DNA of 64,000 nucleotides, from positions 45,255-109,254 of the forward strand of contig JAQSCW010000029.1 of assembly GCA_029945625.1 (NCBI GenBank), read 5' to 3'. Below, in pieces: positions 8,998 to 18,272 of this stretch. This stretch comes from a bacterium (lineage in GTDB: Bacteria; Bacteroidota; Bacteroidia; B-17B0; Aurantibacillaceae). How positions within the stretch are numbered: the stretch's first letter is position 1; each line of letters starts with the position of its first letter. The notes beneath the pieces were generated by a model, which was not told where the DNA came from, did no database searches, and saw nothing but the letters and a program-made list of their open reading frames with translations. The translations under genes and the position numbers were made by a program.

Positions 8998-9633
8998 ATG
9001 AAAGTACAGTTATCAAAACCACATCCCTGGCATGGTATTCCTATTGGCGACAATTGCCCAAAAGTTGTAACCGCCTATATAGAAATGGTACCGAACGATA
9101 CCGTTAAATATGAAATTGATAAATTAACGGGATATCGAAAAGTGGATCGTCCCCAAAAATTTTCGAATTACCTCCCTGCGCTGTATGGTTTTGTTCCGCA
9201 AACCTATTGTGGCGAAAGTGTGAGAGCGTATGCCGAGGAGATGGCCGGAAAACATGTTGAAAAGGGCGATGGGGACCCACTTGATATATGTGTGTTAACG
9301 GAAAGGAATATCACGAGTGGTGACATTATTTTGGAAGCCATTCCCATTGGTGGTTTTAGAATGATTGATAAGGGTGAAGCCGACGATAAGATCATTGCTG
9401 TTTTAAAACAGGATGAAATATATGGAAAGTTGAAAGACGTTTCGGAATGCCCTGAAACCTTGATTGATCGCCTTAAACACTATTTCCTCACCTATAAAAA
9501 TATGCCGGGGCATGAAAGTAAGGCCGTTGAGATCACACACCTGTATGGAAGTAAGGAGGCGCAGGAAGTGATCTTAAGAAGTGTAAAGGATTACAATGAC
9601 ACGTTCCGATCGCATTTGCAAGTTGGCGTCTGA
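8998..9633 (+). CDS. ppa: Inorganic pyrophosphatase (family I)
   Basis: Hydrolyses pyrophosphate to two phosphates, pulling biosynthetic reactions forward. The signature DGDPLDICVL (about residues 92-101) supplies the three metal-binding aspartates, and the later ADDKIIAVL segment is the second conserved metal/phosphate region. The N-terminal half includes the KYEIDKLTGYRKVDRP strand typical of soluble PPases. At 211 residues it is somewhat longer than the ~175-residue E. coli enzyme, as is common in this phylum. It ends 30 bp from the convergent galE. Confidence 0.93.
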   Translation: MKVQLSKPHPWHGIPIGDNCPKVVTAYIEMVPNDTVKYEIDKLTGYRKVDRPQKFSNYLPALYGFVPQTYCGESVRAYAEEMAGKHVEKGDGDPLDICVLTERNITSGDIILEAIPIGGFRMIDKGEADDKIIAVLKQDEIYGKLKDVSECPETLIDRLKHYFLTYKNMPGHESKAVEITHLYGSKEAQEVILRSVKDYNDTFRSHLQVGV

Positions 9634-9663
9634 TTCTGAAAAATGATTTAATCAAAAAAGAAA

Positions 9664-10692
9664 TTACGATGCAGTCGCCTCCAAATGTTGCTGCCATTTC
9701 CAGGCGCTGAGCATCATGTCATCCAGCGAGTATTCAGGTAACCAGTGTAATTCTTTTTTGGCCAAGGTATTATTTGCATAAACAGCAATAACATCCCCTT
9801 CTCTTCTTGGTCCAATTTTATATGCCAGTTTCTGCCCCGAAACTCGCTCAAACGATTTTATGGCTTCCAATACGCTCACCCCTTCTCCGGTTCCCAGATT
9901 AAATAAAGAAACCTGTTCCTTGTTTTTCTTATCTAAAAGATAATTGAGGGCTTTTACATGCGCATCGGCAATATCACTCACGTGAATATAATCACGGATG
10001 CAATACCCGTCTTTGGTATCGTAATCATTTCCAAAAACACTGAGCGAATTTTTTCCAACAGCAGTTTGAGTAATAATGGGCACCAAATTGTTTGGCTTGC
10101 TGATAGGATATTCGCCAAGCAAACCGCTCATGTGCGCTCCTACGGGATTAAAATAACGAAGAACTACAGATTGAAAAGCAGGAAGTGAACGGGAAAAAAA
10201 ATCGATCATTTCTTCTCCCATTTGTTTGGTGTGGCCATACGCACTAATGGCTTTGGTCATAGGAGTTTGTTCAGTAACGGGAAGCTCTGTGGCGTTTCCG
10301 TAGACGGAACAAGAGGAAGAAAAAATAAAATGGTTGATGTTTTGTGCGTGTGCAAATTTCAGCAAATTGAGCAAAGAGCTATTATTATTATGGTAATAGA
10401 GCAGAGGGTCTTTCATGCTGTCGGGCACCGATTTAAATGCCGCAAAATGTATGATACCCGCAATGGAAGATAGGGCTGAGAGTTCTTTAAACAAGTTTTT
10501 TTCGTCGCAAAGATCTAACTCAATGGTTTTAAATGGGCGAGAGGTAATCTTTTTAATTCGGTCGTAATTGCTTTTTGTTGAATTGGAAAAATTATCGACC
10601 GACACCACGTCAAAATCTGTTTTGTTGAGCAGTTCAACTAGGGTATGTGATCCTATATAACCCGCCCCACCGGTAACAATGATTGTTTGCAT
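9664..10692 (-). CDS. galE: UDP-glucose 4-epimerase
   Basis: An SDR-family enzyme interconverting UDP-glucose and UDP-galactose (or the GlcNAc/GalNAc pair). The NAD-binding GGAGYIGSH motif is at residues 8-16. The catalytic Ser and YxxxK (SAYGHTK, Tyr near 151) are present, followed by a full substrate domain (VLRYFNPVGAHMSGLLGEYP, DGYCIRDYIHVSD). Length 342 residues is typical. It is the downstream end of the polysaccharide cluster, 74 bp after the glycosyltransferase at 10767, and presumably supplies an activated sugar. Confidence 0.93.
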   Translation of the reverse strand: MQTIIVTGGAGYIGSHTLVELLNKTDFDVVSVDNFSNSTKSNYDRIKKITSRPFKTIELDLCDEKNLFKELSALSSIAGIIHFAAFKSVPDSMKDPLLYYHNNNSSLLNLLKFAHAQNINHFIFSSSCSVYGNATELPVTEQTPMTKAISAYGHTKQMGEEMIDFFSRSLPAFQSVVLRYFNPVGAHMSGLLGEYPISKPNNLVPIITQTAVGKNSLSVFGNDYDTKDGYCIRDYIHVSDIADAHVKALNYLLDKKNKEQVSLFNLGTGEGVSVLEAIKSFERVSGQKLAYKIGPRREGDVIAVYANNTLAKKELHWLPEYSLDDMMLSAWKWQQHLEATAS

Positions 10693-10766
10693 AAGTGCTT
10701 AAAGATAAATAAAAATAGTTGCTCTGGAAATGAGAAACCGCATTTTAAAACTGCTGATGAATGCAT

Positions 10767-11981
10767 TCAGGGTTTTACGATGGCGTGATAGAGCGAGGTG
10801 TAGGAAGTTACGGCTTGCCGGGTGTCAAAATGGTTGAGGGCAATTTGCCGGTAGTGTGTGTCGTTAGCCGGCAGACTCAGATACTTCTCACAGGCTTTCA
10901 GGTATTCACGGCGACTGAATTCCTCCAAAAGCACGCCTCCTTGATGGGTTCTGAAATAGAGATCATTGTCGCCAATACCCGAATTGGTGATAATGGGAAG
11001 GTTCATGGCCCAGCATTCGGCCATTTTTGTGGGAGATGAAGCCACTTTAGAATAGGCAGGTTTGATAAAAAATAGGGCAGCCTTCGCCAATTTTAAAAAA
11101 GCGGGTACTTCCGAATACGAAGCAGAAGAAACGATGACGCAGTGCCGCTGTTCGGGAGAATATGAATCAAGAATTTGATCCAGAGTCTCGGTATCTTTTG
11201 TAAGGACGAGTAATTTAATGTTTGGAATTCGGGTTTTCCAAACAAGAATACAATCGATCATTTCTTTGGTATAGTACCAGGTGCCGATGGAACCGGTGTA
11301 GATGATGACATGATCGTTTTGGCCAATGCCCGGTAAGTATGCCGGCAAGGTAATTTTGGGGTCAAACAAAGCGGTGTTGGTGCAACAGGGAATGATTTTC
11401 GTTTTGGGCCGAATTAATTCTTCGGGATAAAGTCGGCAGAGTTCATCAAGCCCGGCTTGCGTAAGTGATACAATGGCATCGGCATGCACGAGGAATTGTT
11501 TTTCCTTTTTTTTGAAATAGGAATAGAGCACTTGATGCACTTTGTTTTTTTTCGACCAGATGTTTCCGTCCATGCGTTCGTCGGCCCATAAACCTCGCAT
11601 GTCAAAAACAAAAGGAATCTTGTACTTACGTTTGAAGCGCAGCCCAATTAGCGAAGCCAGATAGCTGCGACAATGCACCAATGAAAGTGTTCTTTCTTTG
11701 TGCACACGCAGAGCAAGGGCCCGTAGTTTTTGGATATAGAACCAGCGCGACAGAAGGCCCCCATCTTCGTTATAAATTATATAGTGCCAATCTATCGGCA
11801 GACCCTCTAGCAACTTGCGAATGCCGGATTCTTCAAGCACCAACAATCTCTTTTTTTCACACGAAAGAACGGTAATATGAAAGCCGTTCCCTGCCAGGCC
11901 GCAGATATAGGGCAAAATTTGTGATTGTCCCAATGGGTCGCTTAATCCGTCGAAGCTGATGTAGAGAGTATTCTTGGTCAA
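10767..11981 (-). CDS. Glycosyltransferase family 4-like protein
   Basis: A 404-residue GT-B fold protein. The N-terminal LSDPLGQSQILPYICGLA is typical of GT4 acceptor-domain starts. The C-terminal half has VIIYTGSIGTWY and a PTKMAECWAMNLPIITNSGIGD segment, corresponding to the family's nucleotide-sugar-binding ExxxxxxPv/i region. The start is TTG (11981), beginning MTKNTLYISFDGL. It is divergent from the membrane protein at 12014 with only 32 bp between the starts. Acceptor and donor are unknown. Confidence 0.85.
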   Translation of the reverse strand: MTKNTLYISFDGLSDPLGQSQILPYICGLAGNGFHITVLSCEKKRLLVLEESGIRKLLEGLPIDWHYIIYNEDGGLLSRWFYIQKLRALALRVHKERTLSLVHCRSYLASLIGLRFKRKYKIPFVFDMRGLWADERMDGNIWSKKNKVHQVLYSYFKKKEKQFLVHADAIVSLTQAGLDELCRLYPEELIRPKTKIIPCCTNTALFDPKITLPAYLPGIGQNDHVIIYTGSIGTWYYTKEMIDCILVWKTRIPNIKLLVLTKDTETLDQILDSYSPEQRHCVIVSSASYSEVPAFLKLAKAALFFIKPAYSKVASSPTKMAECWAMNLPIITNSGIGDNDLYFRTHQGGVLLEEFSRREYLKACEKYLSLPANDTHYRQIALNHFDTRQAVTSYTSLYHAIVKP

Positions 11982-12013
11982 TGCGCTTTATTTTTTTATT
12001 TTTATAGGGTTCT

Positions 12014-13384
12014 ATGGATAGTCTGGACTATTTAATATCTCCCATTTACCTGGCAATTATTTTGCTGCTGGCGCATAAATTTACTCTAAAACAAAGACAA
12101 ACGAAGCCCATTTACAGATATTTTTTAAGGGGTCTGATTCTTAAAATGTTTGGTGCAGTTTCTCTTGGCATGGTTTACTTTTATTACTACAAAGGCGGAG
12201 ACACCATTAATTACTTTCTCACGGCCAAAGGATTTGTGAATACCTTATTGGAGAACCCCGATAATTTTTTCCACCTCTATTTTGGTGACCCCACTGCTTC
12301 TGAATTCTACTTAATGAACACGGGCAGTGAATTTGTTTATTGGGTAAGGGATCCTTTTGCGTTTACGGTAAGCAAGTACTTTGTGCCAATAGTATTGATT
12401 TGCATGAAAAGTTATCTGGCAAGTGCGGTGGTGGTGGCGAGTATCTGTTATTTAGGTGTATGGCGATTGTTCCTTGTTTTTGTACGAGAATTTCCCCACC
12501 TCGAAAAACAATTTGCCTGGTCCATTTTGTATATTCCTTCAGTAGTGTTTTGGGGTAGCGGCATTATGAAAGACAGCATTACATTTTCGGCAACGTGTTT
12601 ATATGTGCATGGTTTTTATTGGTTTTTCACCCAAAGGGTGTGGAAAGTAAAATATCTTCTTGCACTGGGTTTAGGGGCTTTCCTTTTGCTCACTATTAAG
12701 CCTTATATTCTGTTTGCGCTTTTACCGGGATCGGTATTGTGGTTTGTGGCCTTGAGAGTGACTAGAATTAAAAGCGCTTTTTTTAAATTTATGTTTACGC
12801 CAACGCTTTTGGTGATAGGCATTGCAATTGGTTTGTTGGTGCTCCAGCAATTGGGAAATTCGCTGGGAAAATATTCTATCGAGTCGGTTATAAAAACGGC
12901 TTCGGGTGCGCAACAAGATCTGAAACAAAGTTATTATGGGGGCAATACCTTTAATATTGGAGACTACGAGCCAACTCCTTCGGGACTGCTTTCCGTCGCT
13001 CACAAAGCTGTTTTCGCCGCTTTATTTCGTCCCACACTTCTGGATGTTAAGAATGTGGTGATGGGAATTACGGCGATTGAAAATTCCTTCATTCTTGGAT
13101 TTTGCCTCTATTTGTTAATCAAGCTCCGATTTTTTAAGTTTTTTAGTTTGATTACGTCCCACCCCTTGCTCATGTTTTCTTTTATCTTCTCCATATTTTT
13201 TGCTTTTTCGGTAGGAGTTTCCATCTCAAACTACGGCGCGTTGGTGCGACTTAAAATCCCTTGTATCCCTTTTTTCGTTTCCAGCTTAGTCATCCTCAAC
13301 GACATGCTTAATCAATCGTTTAAAAAGAAAAGGGCCTCACAAAGGGTGAGTGTGGATGAAGGAAGAGTGGTGTGGTCCGGCTGA
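12014..13384 (+). CDS. Polytopic inner-membrane protein of the polysaccharide cluster
   Basis: 456 residues with roughly ten or more hydrophobic helices and a basic C-terminal tail (FKKKRASQRVS). Two conserved-looking non-membrane motifs stand out: YYKGGDTINYF (about 55-65) and FWGSGIMKDSITF (about 180-192). I recall similar proteins in Bacteroidota capsule/EPS loci, and size and topology suit a Wzy-like polymerase, but no family signature allows a firm call. It is the only plus-strand gene in this cluster and ends 8 bp from the convergent asnB-like gene. It could alternatively be a glycosyltransferase of the GT-C type. Confidence 0.6.
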   Translation: MDSLDYLISPIYLAIILLLAHKFTLKQRQTKPIYRYFLRGLILKMFGAVSLGMVYFYYYKGGDTINYFLTAKGFVNTLLENPDNFFHLYFGDPTASEFYLMNTGSEFVYWVRDPFAFTVSKYFVPIVLICMKSYLASAVVVASICYLGVWRLFLVFVREFPHLEKQFAWSILYIPSVVFWGSGIMKDSITFSATCLYVHGFYWFFTQRVWKVKYLLALGLGAFLLLTIKPYILFALLPGSVLWFVALRVTRIKSAFFKFMFTPTLLVIGIAIGLLVLQQLGNSLGKYSIESVIKTASGAQQDLKQSYYGGNTFNIGDYEPTPSGLLSVAHKAVFAALFRPTLLDVKNVVMGITAIENSFILGFCLYLLIKLRFFKFFSLITSHPLLMFSFIFSIFFAFSVGVSISNYGALVRLKIPCIPFFVSSLVILNDMLNQSFKKKRASQRVSVDEGRVVWSG

Positions 13385-13392
13385 TCTGATTT

Positions 13393-15297
13393 TTATTCCA
13401 TCCACGTTTCGTACCACATCTGAAACATCAGTAAATACCAGATCTTGACACCCAATTCCGTTTTTCCCGAGAAAAAATCAGTCTTCAAGTGAGTTATCAC
13501 GCGGACTTCAAAAATACCCTGTCTCTCCAGTTTTTCCTCGTTCAAATAATGATCAACCTTTTCTCGTAACTTACCGGATAACCATTTTTCGACCGGGATC
13601 GCAAAACCCATTTTTGGACGGTCCATTAATTTTTTTGGAACATACTGATGCACGATTTCCTTCAGTAGATGTTTCTTTACACCCTTATGGTATTTATAAT
13701 GATCCGGCAATTGTGCTGCCCATTCACTGATTCTGTGATCTAAAAAAGGGTCCCTGGCTTCCAAACCTGTGCTCATAGAAGCGCGATCTACTTTTTGCAG
13801 GATGTCATCCATCAAATACGTCTGGTAGTCAATGGCCATCATATAACTGAGGGCACTGGATGATGCGCCATGCAACTCCTTGCTATCGTATGCAGTATCC
13901 ACGTGTTGAAAAGGACTTCTTAACAGAGTAGTTAGGTCTTTTTCACCAAATTGTTGACTTAGACTCTTCATCAGGTTTCGTGAAGAAGGGTCATGCAGAA
14001 GGCCTTTTAATTTTTCATACCTGTTTGCAAAATTATAAGAATGGTTTAGGAATGGTACCGACGCAGCAGGAATTTTGTCCATGATGTGTGACGTTCCTTT
14101 TCTCAACACGCCGGGTATGCGATGTAGAAACTTGCCAAATTTCATAACATAGTCGTAACGGTTATAACCGGCAAACACTTCATCTGCTCCATCGGCACTT
14201 AAGGCCACCTTCACTTGTTCATGCGCTTTTTTGCAAATGAGCATGGTGGGAATAGCGCTGCTGTCGGCGAATGGTTCGTCGTAATAATAGGGCAGATCAT
14301 CTAGTAATTCAAAGGCTTCTTTTTCGGTGCAATCAAATTCATGGTGTTCGGTACCAAGGTAGCTGGCGATCTCTTTTGCAAACGGGGCCTCGTTCAATCC
14401 AAAATCAGGCACGGCAATGGTAAATGTTTTTAATTTTTCAGTTCTGTCTTTTTGCAGCAGTGCCGAAACGCAGGTACTGTCATACCCTCCGCTCAAAAAA
14501 ACACCCACCGGCACGTCGGATACCATTCTGTAATTAAATGCCGACTTCAGTACGTTTTCTGTTTCCGATCTCGCTTCATCGAAGGAGAGTTGCAGTTTAG
14601 GTTTATTGTATGCCGTATAAACATCCCAATATTTATGGCTGTTGAGTTCTCGGGTGGAGCAATTGTATGTCAATACATGACCGGGTTTCAGTTTGTAGCA
14701 GTTCAGAAAAATGCAGTGCGGAGTGGGGACATTTCCGTATTGCATAAAAGCTGCAACAGCATCTAAGTTAATTTCTTTTTTAAAGCCCGGATGCTGATGA
14801 AATGCTTTTAATTCTGAAGAGAATAGAAATAGCCCATTGTACATGTAGTAGAAAAATGGTTTTATTCCGGCTCTGTCTCGTGCACAAATGAGCTCGTCTG
14901 CATTTGCATCGTAAATAACAAAAGCGAACATGCCAATAAACTTTAAAACGCAGTCACTTCCCCATTGCTGATAAGCATGTAAAATTACCTCCGTGTCCGA
15001 ACCCCCTGAAAATTCGTGATCCAAGGAAAGTAATTCATTCTTAATCTCTTTATAATTATAGATCTCTCCGTTAAAGGTGATCCACAGATGTTTGTGGTGC
15101 ATGGGCTGTTTCCCTTTATCTGAAAGGTCAATGATCGATAATCGGCGGTGTCCCAGACCCACCTGAAAATTTAGTTCTTGCAAAAACTCTGTTCCTGCAC
15201 CATCCGGACCCCTGTGCGAAAGCGTGTGCGTCATGTTCTCCAGAATGTTTTCTGTTGAAGTAGCTTGATGATCAACGAAACCGGAGATGCCGCACAT
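13393..15297 (-). CDS. asnB: Asparagine synthase (glutamine-hydrolysing)-family amidotransferase
   Basis: 634 residues. The N-terminal class II glutaminase domain starts MCGISGF with catalytic Cys2, followed by LSHRGPDGAG, GHRRLSIIDLSDKGKQPM and FNGEIYNYKE. The C-terminal synthetase domain has the PPi-binding loop FLSGGYDST (about 267-275) and ARDPFLDHRI. This is a complete AsnB. Its position inside a glycosyltransferase cluster, 2 bp after the transglutaminase-like gene, suggests it may amidate a sugar carboxylate or peptide substituent rather than (or as well as) making free asparagine. That role is inferred. Confidence 0.85.
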   Translation of the reverse strand: MCGISGFVDHQATSTENILENMTHTLSHRGPDGAGTEFLQELNFQVGLGHRRLSIIDLSDKGKQPMHHKHLWITFNGEIYNYKEIKNELLSLDHEFSGGSDTEVILHAYQQWGSDCVLKFIGMFAFVIYDANADELICARDRAGIKPFFYYMYNGLFLFSSELKAFHQHPGFKKEINLDAVAAFMQYGNVPTPHCIFLNCYKLKPGHVLTYNCSTRELNSHKYWDVYTAYNKPKLQLSFDEARSETENVLKSAFNYRMVSDVPVGVFLSGGYDSTCVSALLQKDRTEKLKTFTIAVPDFGLNEAPFAKEIASYLGTEHHEFDCTEKEAFELLDDLPYYYDEPFADSSAIPTMLICKKAHEQVKVALSADGADEVFAGYNRYDYVMKFGKFLHRIPGVLRKGTSHIMDKIPAASVPFLNHSYNFANRYEKLKGLLHDPSSRNLMKSLSQQFGEKDLTTLLRSPFQHVDTAYDSKELHGASSSALSYMMAIDYQTYLMDDILQKVDRASMSTGLEARDPFLDHRISEWAAQLPDHYKYHKGVKKHLLKEIVHQYVPKKLMDRPKMGFAIPVEKWLSGKLREKVDHYLNEEKLERQGIFEVRVITHLKTDFFSGKTELGVKIWYLLMFQMWYETWME

Positions 15298-15299
15298 TA

Positions 15300-16163
15300 T
15301 TAAAAGCTGTTGATTTTAGTTAACGGTGTAACTTTAAGTGCTTCTATTTTCTTTTTGCGTCTGCTTTTTGAAATTGATAAAAAAAACAGCCAGCTAAGTA
15401 GTACCGGAAAAATAAAAGTGAGAGAGTGTGTTAGGTGATGAAACAAAAGCATGTTTTTTGCGGGCAAGGTGTTAGGTTTACCGTATTCCACCTTCCTCAA
15501 AAGGAGCGCAAAAGACTCCTTTGAAATTTTGCCCTCATATACCAAATAAAGCAGGTCTTTGTTTTTTAAATAGAACTCCAAACTTCTGTTTTTGCTATAA
15601 ATCGCTGCCCATTTTGGTTCAATAGAAACATCATACAAATTCCATGAATTAGTATACTTCACCTCCGACAGAAAATGGCCCGGCCCCTCTTTGAAACCCA
15701 GTCCAACGGTTCTAAAAGAAATGCCTTTGTTTTTGAGGAGGTTCAAAAACACAATGGTTTGTTGACTGCATAAACCTTCGCTGTGTTTAAGAATGTCATT
15801 TGGATCAACAATTGCTTCGAAGTGGTGCCAAAATAATTTGCCCATAAAGAAAGCGATCCAATTATCACTGATCTCGTAGGTGGCAGTGCCAAAGCGAAAT
15901 CGTTTTTCAACTAATTCAGAGCAAAGCTGAACATAAGCGGCAGTATCCGTTTTAAGATCAACGCCTCTCTCAAGCGCCAATTTATCGGCAAAAGATACCA
16001 GTTCGGGCACAGAGTTTATTGTGGCGAGGTTGGGGCTATACAGTTCGGTTTCGTTTCTGAGAAAGTTGCGCTGGTTTGCAAATTTCACTAGAATAGGCAA
16101 CAGACTTAAAACAAGTAGAAGAAAGTAGAGAATTGAAAATTTATGTCGTAGAATGAAGGGCAC
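15300..16163 (-). CDS. Membrane-anchored transglutaminase-like protein
   Basis: 287 residues with a hydrophobic segment near residues 10-27 and a second near 243-268, followed by a basic tail. The central region fits a transglutaminase-like Cys-His-Asp core: EGLCSQQT (Cys132), GPGHFLSEV (His163) and NLYDVSIEP (Asp178), in the right order and spacing. The catalytic domain is probably on the periplasmic side. It could be a protease, amidase or cross-linking enzyme. Its neighbours are an asparagine-synthase-like gene (2 bp downstream) and glycosyltransferases, suggesting a role in modifying or anchoring the surface polymer. No named family is assigned. Confidence 0.62.
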   Translation of the reverse strand: MPFILRHKFSILYFLLLVLSLLPILVKFANQRNFLRNETELYSPNLATINSVPELVSFADKLALERGVDLKTDTAAYVQLCSELVEKRFRFGTATYEISDNWIAFFMGKLFWHHFEAIVDPNDILKHSEGLCSQQTIVFLNLLKNKGISFRTVGLGFKEGPGHFLSEVKYTNSWNLYDVSIEPKWAAIYSKNRSLEFYLKNKDLLYLVYEGKISKESFALLLRKVEYGKPNTLPAKNMLLFHHLTHSLTFIFPVLLSWLFFLSISKSRRKKKIEALKVTPLTKINSF

Positions 16164-16217
16164 CTGTGTATGTTTAAATCGGCGAATTTACTATTTTAAT
16201 TGAAGAAAAAGCAAGTT

Positions 16218-17108
16218 TCAAAAGAGCAAATGTTTTAAAATTCCTACTGTTCGTTTTGAAAATAATTCTTTGTAATTGTGGCTCACGGCTTTACCAAATA
16301 GGTAGACCCCCTGTCGCTTATTTTTTGACAAAATCAAATGTAAGGCTCCATAGCTCAGCATGTGGGCATAGATGTTTGTAACAGTTTTTTGACCATATTT
16401 ATGCATGAAACCTGTATCGTTTTGTAATTGTTCGCGCATCATGCTTGCTCTTTCTCGTAATTGAACAGGAGTAAAGTTCAAGACACTTCGCTCAGAATGC
16501 TCCACCAGACACCCCGTAATTTCATTCTGCAAATAGATGTCGTAGTGAACACTTAATTTTAACCACAATAACCAATCTTCAGAGCCGCTTAACTTCCTAT
16601 TTTCATTAAACATAGTTTGGTCAAATACGGCCTTCTGAATAAACATCCCAAAACAGCTTAATAGATTGCCATCTAGTACCTGTTTATTTAGAAGCAAAGT
16701 CTTTTTGTAATGGATCTTACGTGTGCCATTGTGCGTTTGGATTTCGTAGGCACTATGAAGAACCTTAACTTGTTCCTTTGAACTCAGATAATCATGAGCC
16801 TTTTGCAAATGCGTTTCGTAAATAAGATCGTCCGAATCCAGAAAAGTAATAAATTGACCTGTTGCCATTCGGATCCCCGTATTTCGTGCGGCTCCGCGTT
16901 CGCAATTGTTGGTTCGTGTATAATACCAACCGCGTAATTCGTGTTTCTGAATATAGTGATTTATATGTTCTCCCGTTCCGTCGGTGCTGCCATCGTCTAT
17001 GATGATTACTTCCACGTCTTTAAAAGTCTGACAACGCACACTTTCAAGGGTTTTGGTGATTAGATGCACCCTGTTATAGGTTGGAATGATGAGCGAAAAA
17101 AAAATCAT
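16218..17108 (-). CDS. Glycosyltransferase family 2
   Basis: A 296-residue inverting GT-A enzyme. The N-terminus FFSLIIPTYNRVHLITKTLESV, the VEVIIIDDGSTDGT loop and FLDSDD (the metal-binding DxD, about residues 91-96) are classic. ERGAARNTGI is the conserved helix before the DxD, and SGSEDWLLW contains the ED pair corresponding to the catalytic base. Hydrophobic character at the C-terminus is weak, so it is probably peripheral at the inner membrane. Part of the minus-strand cluster, 24 bp after the GT4 gene at 17133. Confidence 0.88.
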   Translation of the reverse strand: MIFFSLIIPTYNRVHLITKTLESVRCQTFKDVEVIIIDDGSTDGTGEHINHYIQKHELRGWYYTRTNNCERGAARNTGIRMATGQFITFLDSDDLIYETHLQKAHDYLSSKEQVKVLHSAYEIQTHNGTRKIHYKKTLLLNKQVLDGNLLSCFGMFIQKAVFDQTMFNENRKLSGSEDWLLWLKLSVHYDIYLQNEITGCLVEHSERSVLNFTPVQLRERASMMREQLQNDTGFMHKYGQKTVTNIYAHMLSYGALHLILSKNKRQGVYLFGKAVSHNYKELFSKRTVGILKHLLF

Positions 17109-17132
17109 GTATAAGAATAATCTGTTTTTAAA

Positions 17133-18272
17133 TCATATAGTTTGACGAATGTCAATTGTACTTTCATATAAATTCAACAAGGCCTTTATTTTTTTTTCAA
17201 GCGAAAATGTCCTCGAAAGTAAATAGCCCTCTCGGATGAGCGTTTCCCTAAGTGTGTTGTTAGTCAAAATAGAATCGATCGCTTTTTCGATCTCACTTGA
17301 ATTCTTAAAGGGCACCACCAGCGCTTGTTCACCGTTACGAATACATTCGGAGGCAATGCCTGAGAGCGTGAAAACAGATGGCACGTTAGAAGCCAGTGCT
17401 TCTAGATAAACCTGACCAAATGCCTCGGCTGTAGCACTAAGGGGCGTGTGCACAAACACATCGAAGCAACGATAGAGGGCAGCTACATCGGGTTCAAAAA
17501 CAATGATCCGGTAATTGTCTGAATTTATCGAAGAGAGCAGTGACATAATCTCAGACGAAAAATCTCCTTTGGCATTTGCGAGCACCAGACAAGCCTTTGG
17601 ATATTTTTCGAGAAGTTTCTTAAATGCAGGAATAATGTATTGAATGCCTTTCCAATAGGTAAATCTGGATACAACACCAACAACGGGTTGATGTGCGGCC
17701 AAGCCGTATTTATTTTTTAAGATTTGAATTTGTGTTTCAGAGCAGTGATCATAATTGCTCCAGTCAAAAGCGTGATGAATAATCTTTACCTTTTTTGGGT
17801 TGGCGCCTTCTTGTTTCAGTAAAATATCAGCAACATTTTTTGAAACCGCAACGATTTGGGTGGCAAGAAAATTACAGAACTTATCGTATTTCACAGCCTT
17901 TGGGAAATACACTAAGTGCAGATCAGAATGATGTCGCGTGTAGATGCGTATTTTGATTCCTGATAGAAAAGCGGCCGCAAGTCCTATTAAGCTTGCTTCA
18001 AAAAGATGGGCGTGAACCATCTTTGGTCGGGTTTTCAAAAGTATGCGCCAAGTGCTTAGTAAAGCAGACACGAATTGACCTTTGTCATGATACGACACGT
18101 AGTAACTGGGAATATTCCTGTTCTTGAGGAAGCGAGCCAATGCCGTGTCAGGGCTAGTCCCAATGAGAATAAACTCCATTTCGAAAACTAGCGAAAGGTG
18201 TTCGCCCACCCACTCAAATTCAGGAGCCTTATCAAGGCCTGATACGATATACGTTATTTTAGGTTTAGACAT
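17133..18272 (-). CDS. Glycosyltransferase family 4
   Basis: 379-residue GT-B enzyme. The N-terminal domain has VHAHLFEASLIGL and YTRHHSDLH. The C-terminal domain has VVGVVSRFTYWKGIQYIIPAF (the conserved R/K sugar-nucleotide contact) and EAFGQVYLEALASNVPSVFT, matching the E-x7-E motif of retaining GT4 enzymes. It overlaps the upstream FkbM gene by 8 bp, indicating translational coupling. The sugar specificity is unknown. Confidence 0.88.
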   Translation of the reverse strand: MSKPKITYIVSGLDKAPEFEWVGEHLSLVFEMEFILIGTSPDTALARFLKNRNIPSYYVSYHDKGQFVSALLSTWRILLKTRPKMVHAHLFEASLIGLAAAFLSGIKIRIYTRHHSDLHLVYFPKAVKYDKFCNFLATQIVAVSKNVADILLKQEGANPKKVKIIHHAFDWSNYDHCSETQIQILKNKYGLAAHQPVVGVVSRFTYWKGIQYIIPAFKKLLEKYPKACLVLANAKGDFSSEIMSLLSSINSDNYRIIVFEPDVAALYRCFDVFVHTPLSATAEAFGQVYLEALASNVPSVFTLSGIASECIRNGEQALVVPFKNSSEIEKAIDSILTNNTLRETLIREGYLLSRTFSLEKKIKALLNLYESTIDIRQTI

